Positions 1-6,075 of a stretch of DNA of 6,075 bases are shown piece after piece (position 1 is the first letter of the stretch; the number at the start of each line of letters is the position of its first letter). The stretch covers positions 1 through 6,075 of the forward strand of contig CAMDQP010000067.1 of NCBI GenBank assembly GCA_945906115.1, in the 5' to 3' direction. The position numbers were made by a program, and so were the translations under genes. The notes below the pieces were generated by a model. The model was not told the origin of the DNA. It searched no databases and saw only the letters and a list, made by a program, of their open reading frames with translations. Origin of the DNA: Opitutus sp. GAS368. Lineage in GTDB: Bacteria; Verrucomicrobiota; Verrucomicrobiia; Opitutales; UBA953.

Positions 1-1295
1 CCTACATGCTCCACCTGAATGGCGAGATGGACCCCGCGTGCCTCGACCGCGTGCTTGGTGAATGGTGGGTCTCAATCTGGAAGTTATTCCTCCTCCGCGA
101 GCATCCCTACGCTTTCATTGACGTCGAAAGCCATTGGGGGTCGCTGACCAGCGTGACCACCGGCCGCGCCCTCCTGAACCGTTTCGATTTCATGGGGGCA
201 CCTTTCCGCCACGTCGAGGTCTCCGTCGACGCCGACCCGAAGCAGACTACCATCGGCCTGCATCGGCTGGGTGGCGGCGATTCTGAAGCTGACGGTAGCC
301 TCGATGGATCCGCGACGTGGGATTGGACCAAGCCGCTCGCGCTCGCCGGGCCGGTCGTGCGCGCGGAAGGCAACCTCCAGCCTTGGATCGCCGCACGCTG
401 CGCCGGCAAGGAATTCGGCGAAGCCCTCCGCGGGCTCTCCCTGCCCATCGACCGGCGCTTAACCTTGCTGCTCGCGCCCGGCGCGAAAGGCCCGGACGTG
501 AAGACCTCGATCGAATGTGCCGGCGCTTTCTCCGCCTGGGGCGTCGCCGGAAGTTCGCTGCACGCGAGCACGGAGAATATCGACGGCGGTATGCGCGTGC
601 GCGCAAAGCTCGGACTCGCCGACGGCGAAGCCCGGCTGATGCTGGACGGCGATCCGTTGCGCCAAACCAAACTCTCGCTCGGCCTCAAAGGTTGCGACCC
701 CGCACAAATCGGCCAACTGCTCAACGACCTGAGCACCCCCCCGCCGAAGGATGCCCCGCCGACTTCCACCGCCAAGGTGACCTCGGCTGGTAAGCTGGAC
801 CTCGATTTCACTGGGCATCTCGACCTCGCGCAGCCCCGCCTGCTGAGGGGGCTTGGCCAATATTTGCTTACCGACCCCGAGCTCAAGAAGGTGCGGCTAC
901 TGGGAGACATCTCCAAGGTCTTGGAAGCACTCGGCGTGGGCGCGACAACCTACGAACTCAGCCAGGCGAAGGGCACTTTCGGCTGTGTGGGCGGGCAGGC
1001 TTACTTCCCCGATCTGGCCATCACCGGCCCCAAAGCCCGCCTGGACTTAGCCGGCGAAATCGACCTCCAGGCCTCCACCCTAAACTTCGAAGGGGACTTC
1101 TCCCTACCCCGCAAAGGCGGGCTCAACCCGCTGGATCTTCTCAACCTCAATCGTGCCCTGATTAGCTTAACGAAAATTAAGTTAAAAGGGCCTATTTCTA
1201 AGCCAGAAACGAGTGCGATTCCGACCCTGAAAGATATCATTAACTCGCAGAAGGACAGTAAGTTAGGGAAGATTCCTGAAGGAATTCAGGAATGA
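1..1295 (+). CDS. AsmA-like C-terminal region protein, 5'-partial
   Basis: This is the C-terminal part of a large AsmA-like protein. The frame is open to the left edge (codon TAC at 3-5 precedes the first ATG at 6), so that ATG is probably internal. What is seen: about 430 residues of alternating short beta-strand-like stretches rich in Gly, Leu and Asp. A segment near 1018-1105 reads ARLDLAGEIDLQASTLNFEG, which resembles the repeated strand pattern at the C-terminus of AsmA/YhdP/TamB-type proteins. It is followed by KLKGPISKPE, which matches the usual 'G-x-hydrophobic-x-x-P' ending. Family knowledge: such proteins are anchored in the inner membrane, span the periplasm and are linked to lipid transport or outer-membrane assembly. 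The N-terminal membrane anchor would lie outside the window. The last 45 or so codons (from about 1161) are clearly more AT-rich than the rest. A perfect inverted repeat overlaps the stop codon. The family assignment is by pattern only, because AsmA-like sequences diverge strongly. Confidence 0.6.
   Translation, partial: YMLHLNGEMDPACLDRVLGEWWVSIWKLFLLREHPYAFIDVESHWGSLTSVTTGRALLNRFDFMGAPFRHVEVSVDADPKQTTIGLHRLGGGDSEADGSLDGSATWDWTKPLALAGPVVRAEGNLQPWIAARCAGKEFGEALRGLSLPIDRRLTLLLAPGAKGPDVKTSIECAGAFSAWGVAGSSLHASTENIDGGMRVRAKLGLADGEARLMLDGDPLRQTKLSLGLKGCDPAQIGQLLNDLSTPPPKDAPPTSTAKVTSAGKLDLDFTGHLDLAQPRLLRGLGQYLLTDPELKKVRLLGDISKVLEALGVGATTYELSQAKGTFGCVGGQAYFPDLAITGPKARLDLAGEIDLQASTLNFEGDFSLPRKGGLNPLDLLNLNRALISLTKIKLKGPISKPETSAIPTLKDIINSQKDSKLGKIPEGIQE
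1272..1293 (+). repeat. Perfect 9-bp inverted repeat with GGAA loop at the AsmA-like stop codon
   Basis: ATTCCTGAA (1272-1280) and its exact reverse complement TTCAGGAAT (1285-1293) flank a 4-base spacer GGAA, a GNRA-type tetraloop if transcribed. The right arm ends on the T of the TGA stop codon. The repeat encodes the terminal residues IPEGIQE. No T-run follows, so it is not a standard intrinsic terminator. It could stabilise the 3' end of the upstream message, slow RNA polymerase, or be an operator for a dimeric regulator. The symmetry is certain and the function is not. Confidence 0.5.
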
Positions 1296-1360
1296 GGGGT
1301 TGATTTACCCCCCTGACACCCTGTATCAGAGAGGGACACCCCCTCACGGAGGACATTACC
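1296..1360 (+). promoter_or_regulatory. Structured leader upstream of accB
   Basis: This is the only sizeable non-coding stretch in the window. It contains short, partly competing inverted repeats. GGGGT (1296-1300) can pair with ACCCC (1307-1311). GAGGG (1331-1335) can pair with CCCTC (1341-1345). CCTC (1342-1345) can instead pair with GAGG (1349-1352), covering the ribosome binding site. GAGGGG (1294-1299) can also pair at distance with CCCCTC (1340-1345). The layout would allow control of accB translation or readthrough, but the stems are only 4-6 bp and G/C runs favour chance pairing. No convincing -35/-10 promoter was identified. The more AT-rich tail of the preceding gene (about 1161-1265) is the likeliest place for one. 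In E. coli the accBC operon is autoregulated through AccB, which gives a precedent for control but not for this mechanism. Confidence 0.35.
1348..1352 (+). promoter_or_regulatory. Shine-Dalgarno sequence of accB
   Basis: GGAGG lies 8 bases upstream of the TTG at 1361. It decides the start of accB, because no ATG in this frame would preserve the conserved N-terminal helix. None of the other gene starts inside the window has a comparably clear Shine-Dalgarno sequence. Confidence 0.8.
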
Positions 1361-1822
1361 TTGGACCTAATTAAGATTAAACAAGTCGTGGATTTGATGA
1401 AGAAGTCGGACCTTTCCGAGTTCGAAATCCAGGACCAAGATTTCAAGCTGCGCATCAAGCGCGACGTCCCCGGACGCGCCCCCGTCGCCGCCCAAGCCGC
1501 CCCCCTAGCGGCTGCCCCCGCCCCTGTGGCGCCGGCCCCAGCCGCCCTCGCCCCGGCCGCCCCCGCCGCTGCGGACCCCAGCATCAAGCTGGTCACGTCC
1601 CCGATGGTTGGCACCTACTACTGCACCCCTTCCCCTGAGAACCCGCCCTTTGTCACCGTCGGCTCCCCGATCAAAGCCGACTCCGTCGTCTGTATCATCG
1701 AGGCCATGAAGGTGATGAACGAGATCCAGTCGGAAATCTCCGGTACGGTGGTCGAGTGCCTGGTCGCCAACGGCACCTCGGTCGAATTCGGCCAGCCTCT
1801 CTTCCGCGTGAAGGTCAGCTGA
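1361..1822 (+). CDS. accB: Acetyl-CoA carboxylase biotin carboxyl carrier protein (BCCP)
   Basis: This protein carries the covalently bound biotin that shuttles carboxyl groups from biotin carboxylase (AccC) to the carboxyltransferase (AccAD), in the first committed step of fatty-acid synthesis in the cytoplasm. It has 153 residues, normal for the family. An N-terminal helical segment (1-36, including SDLSEFEIQDQDFKLRIKR) is followed by an Ala/Pro-rich flexible linker (about 37-72). The biotinyl domain comes last (about 76-152). The 'thumb' typical of bacterial BCCP is present around SPMVGTYYCTPSPENPPF (80-97). The biotinylation motif EAMKVMN places the acceptor lysine at K117 (codon 1709-1711). 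Translation starts at TTG, chosen because of GGAGG 8 bases upstream and the match of residues 1-13 to the family N-terminus. The next in-frame ATG (1397) would remove this part. accC follows 16 bases after the stop. The TTG start and a leader able to pair with the ribosome binding site may limit expression. Confidence 0.96.
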   Translation: MDLIKIKQVVDLMKKSDLSEFEIQDQDFKLRIKRDVPGRAPVAAQAAPLAAAPAPVAPAPAALAPAAPAAADPSIKLVTSPMVGTYYCTPSPENPPFVTVGSPIKADSVVCIIEAMKVMNEIQSEISGTVVECLVANGTSVEFGQPLFRVKVS

Positions 1823-1838
1823 GCGCGAACACCCGAGC

Positions 1839-3215
<1,377 letters not shown>

Positions 3216-3233
3216 GCGGCCCTGCCGCCGACG

Positions 3234-4184
3234 ATGAGCGCCCCACCGCGCCCGACCCCCGCCGCCACCGCCCGCCTCAAAACGGGCGGTGACTGTTTAC
3301 GCTTCGCCAACCGTCTGTTCAAGTCGGCCGGCGTCGCCCACGGCCAGGGCTTCGTGAACGCTGAGGAGGAATCCCTGACGCTCATGGGCCATGCCACGGG
3401 CCTGGCTTGGGAGAAGCTCCCTTCGTGCTTCAAACGCGCCCTCACGGCCAAGGAGAAGGCCTCCTTCCTCTCACGAGTGGAACGGCGCGTCTTTGACCGC
3501 GTGCCCACCGGCTACCTCGTCGGCGAAGCCTGGCTGGGCGGCCTCCGCTTCCACATCGACGAACGGGTCATCATCCCGCGCTCCTACTTCGTCGAGCTCA
3601 TCCCCGAGGCCATCCCGCAGTGGCTCCCGCCGGTCGCCCAGATCACCGACGTAGCCGATGTCTGTACGGGCTCAGGCTGCCTCGCCATCTTGCTCGCGAA
3701 GCGCTTCCCGAAAGCACACGTCCATGCGACCGATCTTTCGGCGCCGGCACTCGAAGTGGCGGCCCTGAACGTAGCCGCCCATAAACTCGCCAAGCGCGTG
3801 ACGCTCCATGAGACGGACACGATGACGTCTCTGACCAAGGGGCCGAAGTTCGACCTGATCCTCAGTAATCCGCCTTACGAACCCGAGAGCATCTACCGTC
3901 GCCTACCGGCCGAGTTCAAGAAGGAGCCGAAGGGCTCGCTGGTCTCGGGCAAAGACGGCCTCGATGTCATCCGCAAATTGCTCACGCAGGCCCGCGAAGC
4001 GCTGAAGCCGCACGGTATCCTCGTCATCGAGGTCGGCGGACTGCAGAAGGCGATGCACCTCGCGTGGCCAAAGTTACCCATCATGTGGCTGCCGACGGCA
4101 GACGGCGCCGACTGCGTCTGCCTGATCCACGCCTCCGACCTGCGCCGCGAACTGCCGTCACCAAGCGCGCGGCGCGGGCGCTGA
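3234..4184 (+). CDS. prmB: PrmB-type protein-(glutamine-N5) methyltransferase
   Basis: This is an S-adenosylmethionine-dependent class I methyltransferase of the HemK/PrmB family. PrmB methylates a glutamine of ribosomal protein L3 and so acts in ribosome assembly. It has 316 residues, close to the roughly 310 of E. coli PrmB. A helical N-terminal substrate domain (about 20-90) leads into PTGYLVGEAWLGGLRFHIDE and IIPRS (113-117), which resembles PrmB VPRS rather than the IPRPETE of PrmC. SAM motif I is DVCTGSGCLAI (142-152), again PrmB-like. The catalytic NPPY motif is at 212-215, followed by LPAEFKKEPKGSLVSGKDGL, which matches the PrmB region after NPPY. The first 15 or so residues are Pro/Ala/Thr-rich and unconserved, so the true start is not certain. 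ATG 3234 is 18 bases after accC and has no Shine-Dalgarno sequence. The 3' end overlaps the convergent nuclease gene by 27 bases. PrmB is preferred over PrmC, though the substrate in this organism is inferred. Confidence 0.87.
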   Translation: MSAPPRPTPAATARLKTGGDCLRFANRLFKSAGVAHGQGFVNAEEESLTLMGHATGLAWEKLPSCFKRALTAKEKASFLSRVERRVFDRVPTGYLVGEAWLGGLRFHIDERVIIPRSYFVELIPEAIPQWLPPVAQITDVADVCTGSGCLAILLAKRFPKAHVHATDLSAPALEVAALNVAAHKLAKRVTLHETDTMTSLTKGPKFDLILSNPPYEPESIYRRLPAEFKKEPKGSLVSGKDGLDVIRKLLTQAREALKPHGILVIEVGGLQKAMHLAWPKLPIMWLPTADGADCVCLIHASDLRRELPSPSARRGR

Positions 4185-5105
4185 TTCCAGGCGGTCCTGC
4201 GTCGGCCTGGGCAGCTTCGGGAAGAAATCTAGTCCGGTAAGTTCCTCCAAGCGGCGGATACTCACGACGTAGCGCGTCAACTCGACGTCGCGCCACTTCT
4301 CCTCGTGCGGCACGAGGTAGGCGATGGCGCGAATTCCTTGGGCTGGTTCGTCATACTCTGAGACCACCATCCAGAACGAAGACGGGACTGGGACGCGGCC
4401 GACCTGCTTCACAGAGGGCGAGGAGATGACCGGACCGACCTGCACCCAAACAGTACCGTAGCGCTCGACGTAGCGCTTCATGATGCGCTGCTCCAGGTCC
4501 TTCCAGAGGCCGGCATTGAGCGCATGAAGCTGCGGGACGATGTTGCTGAGGAGGAACGTCTCCCGCTGAGCCTCCGCGCCGTAGCAGACCGAGATCGCGT
4601 AGTTCGGCGCGAGGTGCCCACGGTCGTAGCCCGAGCGGACGTATTCAGAAGTCGTCACCCGGGCCGTCGTGCGCACGTCGGACTTGAACGAGGAAGGCCG
4701 TTCGAGGTGCACATCCTTATAGGGGAAGACGCAGTAGGAGGACCAGCGGGGCGAAGGCAGCGCATCGTCGTAGCCGACCGAGTAGCCGCGATTGACGAGG
4801 CGCTTGAGACCCAGGCGATCGGCCGGCTCGCCATAAGGAGCGGTCGCGTCCTTATCTGGCGGCGGCGCCGGGACGATATCGCCCTTCACCACTTCGGTGC
4901 CGTCGGCGAAGCGATCGAGTGCGTCGACCACGCTCCGCGGCGTCGTGCCGTCTTCGCGTACCGTATCGACCACGTTCAGCACCTGTTGCTCGATGGCGAT
5001 CTTCTGCGAGCGCTCGGAGAGAACGTAGAACAGCCCCAGCACGCCGACCGAGAGCAGGACAAGCAGGCAGACCCAACCGACGAAGCGGAGAAGATTCCGA
5101 ATCAT
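4158..5105 (-). CDS. Membrane-anchored DNA/RNA non-specific endonuclease (DRGH / NucA family)
   Basis: This is a sugar-non-specific, Mg-dependent nuclease of the beta-beta-alpha-metal type (Serratia nuclease, NucA, EndA). It has 315 residues. An N-terminal hydrophobic segment (about 8-29, after MIRNLLR) should act as an uncleaved signal anchor, placing the catalytic domain outside the inner membrane. A linker with a probable helix follows (about 31-80, with PAPPP at its end). The catalytic domain runs from about 100 to 298. It begins LVNRGYSVGYDD and contains YDRGHLAPN with catalytic H164, then SNIVPQLHALNAGLWKDLE. N188, N197 (metal ligand) and E205 there correspond to Serratia N110, N119 and E127. 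It ends with LEELTGLDFFP, typical of the family. All key residues are present, so it should be active. The ATG lies one base after the DUF2752 stop (TGACATG) with no Shine-Dalgarno sequence, implying coupled translation. Biological role (nutrient scavenging, uptake of DNA, defence) is unknown. Confidence 0.93.
   Translation of the reverse strand: MIRNLLRFVGWVCLLVLLSVGVLGLFYVLSERSQKIAIEQQVLNVVDTVREDGTTPRSVVDALDRFADGTEVVKGDIVPAPPPDKDATAPYGEPADRLGLKRLVNRGYSVGYDDALPSPRWSSYCVFPYKDVHLERPSSFKSDVRTTARVTTSEYVRSGYDRGHLAPNYAISVCYGAEAQRETFLLSNIVPQLHALNAGLWKDLEQRIMKRYVERYGTVWVQVGPVISSPSVKQVGRVPVPSSFWMVVSEYDEPAQGIRAIAYLVPHEEKWRDVELTRYVVSIRRLEELTGLDFFPKLPRPTQDRLESAPAPRAW
4164..4182. repeat. GC-rich inverted repeat in the convergent gene overlap
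   Basis: AGCGC (4164-4168) and GCGCT (4178-4182) form a 5-bp perfect inverted repeat around a 9-base GC-rich spacer. It lies wholly within the shared coding ends of prmB and the nuclease gene. It has no flanking T- or A-tract, so it does not meet the usual description of an intrinsic terminator. It could act as a weak bidirectional pause site. Chance is a serious alternative in such GC-rich sequence. Confidence 0.2.
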
Positions 5106-5106
5106 G

Positions 5107-5529
5107 TCAGCGCGTCAGGTAATAACACTGCCAGGCCCAGTGGGCGACGAGCACGACCACGAAGGCGATGCGGACACTGCGGGAGTATGCAGGCTCGACG
5201 AAGATCCGTAGGCGAAGCGTATCGCGCCGGAGCCAGAACGCCGCCGAATAAATCGTCCAGAAGACCGCCAACGTGACGAGGAGGAAGAAGCCCGGATGGA
5301 ACAGGAACGCCTGCCCCAAATCCAGGTCCACCAGATTACGCGCGCAGCGCGTGCCACCGCAGCCGAGGCACGGCAGTCCCGTCAAGCGCATGAAGATGCA
5401 TTGCGGCAACTGCAGGCCGGACAGAAACCAACCCCAGGCGAACAACGCGCCGCCCAGAAAAGCTGCCGGCCAGACGAGCTCATGATTGAGCTCGCCCGGA
5501 TAAGCTGGCCTGCGGATCAGCCGAAGCAC
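5107..5529 (-). CDS. DUF2752 family membrane protein
   Basis: This is a small integral membrane protein of 140 residues. It belongs to DUF2752, recognised by a cysteine motif: C44 followed by LPCLGCGGTR (52-61), equivalent to the usual C-P-x-x-x-x-T-G-x-x-C-P-G-C-G-x-T-R. Here Leu stands where the family usually has Pro after the second Cys, and VDLD replaces the common L-x-x-G-D. Hydrophobic segments lie at about 18-38, 78-99 and 120-137, so three membrane spans are likely, with the cysteine motif between spans 1 and 2. The function of the family is not established. The three motif cysteines could bind metal or take part in redox chemistry. The start is GTG (5527-5529), 3 bases after the preceding membrane-protein stop. 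No better start is visible that keeps the first span, and no Shine-Dalgarno sequence is apparent. It ends one base before the nuclease start. Confidence 0.85.
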   Translation of the reverse strand: MLRLIRRPAYPGELNHELVWPAAFLGGALFAWGWFLSGLQLPQCIFMRLTGLPCLGCGGTRCARNLVDLDLGQAFLFHPGFFLLVTLAVFWTIYSAAFWLRRDTLRLRIFVEPAYSRSVRIAFVVVLVAHWAWQCYYLTR

Positions 5530-5532
5530 TGG

Positions 5533-6075
5533 TTAGGCCAAACCGATGGCCTTGAAGAGTGCGATTGTCGGCAAGACGCAACAGCAGCAGCACAGCACGA
5601 ACCAGACGAAGCTGGAGATGCCGAACTGGGTCAAAGGGGCAATGCCGGTCGCCGCGCCCAGCGCACGGAAATAGACCACACCGGCGGGAATGAGCAGCAC
5701 TAAGCTCAAAGCCATCTGCACGGTGAAGTTGAATCCAATCAAATTAAGCGGCGCCATCAGCACGGCCAAAGTCGCGGTGACGAGCAAGGAGGCCGCGACT
5801 GTCCGCTCCACGGAAACCTGGTAGCGGAAAATCCGCTGGCCGACCCAATGCAGTAAGGCGAAAAAGGCGTAGATGAGCGGCGCAACGGCCAATCCCATGA
5901 GGGTGCCGAAGGCCGTGGCCCAGACGGGCGCCGGTTCGGTGCGCGTCATCTGCTCCGCCACCTTGGTCAGTTCGGGTATGTTCAATCCGCGGAGGAATTC
6001 GCCAAGTTGGGCGTTCTTATCTCCGAAAGCCACGACGTTGATCAGCTGAAACGGCAGGGAGATCAGCACGGCTAG
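5533..6075 (-). CDS. Multi-pass membrane protein, Yip1-like, 5'-partial
   Basis: The frame is open to the right edge. The first possible start (GTG 6067-6069) sits inside a hydrophobic stretch reading LAVLISLPFQLI, so the N-terminus is most likely outside the window. About 180 residues are visible. Counting from that GTG, hydrophobic spans lie at about 1-14 (partial), 50-75, 91-112, 116-137 and 150-176. A soluble segment at 15-48 separates the first two. The pattern LLHWVGQRIFRYQVSVERT after a long span resembles the Yip1-domain layout (membrane helix, LLH, short loop, next helix), but this is a weak match and no function is claimed. The most striking point is five consecutive cysteines (160-164, positions 5578-5592) in the last span. 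The stop codon is 3 bases before the DUF2752 start, placing it at the head of the visible minus-strand operon. Confidence 0.55.
   Translation of the reverse strand, partial: LAVLISLPFQLINVVAFGDKNAQLGEFLRGLNIPELTKVAEQMTRTEPAPVWATAFGTLMGLAVAPLIYAFFALLHWVGQRIFRYQVSVERTVAASLLVTATLAVLMAPLNLIGFNFTVQMALSLVLLIPAGVVYFRALGAATGIAPLTQFGISSFVWFVLCCCCCVLPTIALFKAIGLA

Noticed and set aside
107..916. 269-codon minus-strand frame opposite the AsmA-like gene
   Set aside because: The translation is Ser/Arg/Pro-rich with no recognisable pattern, as expected for a shadow of a GC-rich gene. The plus-strand frame has a coherent AsmA-like character.
1296..1345. Intrinsic terminator between the AsmA-like gene and accB
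   Set aside because: The candidate stems are short and none is followed by a T-run, so a terminator call is not supported.
1466..1576. Repetitive Ala/Pro-coding sequence as a possible tandem repeat element
   Set aside because: It is the normal flexible Ala/Pro linker of BCCP, encoded by GCC/CCC codons, without an exact repeating unit.
3234..4184. Assignment as PrmC (release-factor glutamine methyltransferase)
   Set aside because: The motifs IIPRS, DVCTGSGC and the region after NPPY fit PrmB. PrmC would be expected to show PRPETE and D-L-G-T-G-S-G.
4524..5276. 250-codon plus-strand frame across the nuclease and DUF2752 genes
   Set aside because: It is Arg/Asp/Ala-rich, crosses two confidently identified minus-strand genes and has no family resemblance.
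5475..5494. Perfect 8-bp inverted repeat (CGAGCTCA / TGAGCTCG, spacer TGAT) in the DUF2752 gene
   Set aside because: It arises from two Glu-Leu codon pairs (GAGCTC, itself palindromic) encoding ELNHEL early in the protein. Codon use explains the symmetry, and it lies in no regulatory position.

Overview
The window holds seven protein-coding genes packed with almost no spare DNA. Four are on the plus strand (1-4184) and three on the minus strand (4158-6075), and the two groups converge. No RNA gene, insertion sequence, CRISPR array, integrase or origin was seen. The sequence is GC-rich, with a strong preference for C or G at third codon positions. An AsmA-like protein implies a Gram-negative cell with an outer membrane. 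The combination of a large AsmA-like protein, a bacterial type II acetyl-CoA carboxylase pair, a membrane-anchored DRGH nuclease and a DUF2752 protein would suit Verrucomicrobiota or another PVC-group lineage. This placement is an impression from gene content, not a demonstrated fact.

Plus strand: the window opens inside an AsmA-like gene whose 5' end is missing (stop at 1293-1295). A 65-base leader (1296-1360) follows, containing several short inverted repeats and the only canonical Shine-Dalgarno sequence noted at a gene start here. Then come accB (biotin carboxyl carrier protein, TTG start at 1361), accC (biotin carboxylase, ATG at 1839) and a PrmB-type protein-glutamine methyltransferase (ATG at 3234). 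Gaps of 16 and 18 bases suggest that accB-accC-prmB is one transcript. AccC carboxylates the biotin carried by AccB in the first half-reaction of malonyl-CoA synthesis. The carboxyltransferase genes accA and accD are not in the window. PrmB would modify ribosomal protein L3, so the cluster links fatty-acid precursor supply to ribosome maturation, at least by position.

Minus strand: reading from the right edge, a 5'-truncated multi-pass membrane protein carrying five consecutive cysteines is followed after 3 bases by a DUF2752 membrane protein (GTG start), and after 1 base by a membrane-anchored DNA/RNA non-specific endonuclease. The near-zero spacing points to one translationally coupled operon at the cell envelope. 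The nuclease gene and prmB overlap tail-to-tail by 27 bases.

Most of the window is ordinary housekeeping sequence. The items most worth a second look are the structured accB leader, the Cys5 run in the partial membrane protein, the nuclease/DUF2752/membrane-protein cluster, the convergent gene overlap, and a Gly in place of the usual Pro in the biotin carboxylase EHPVTE motif. No clearly new biological system can be demonstrated from this sequence alone.
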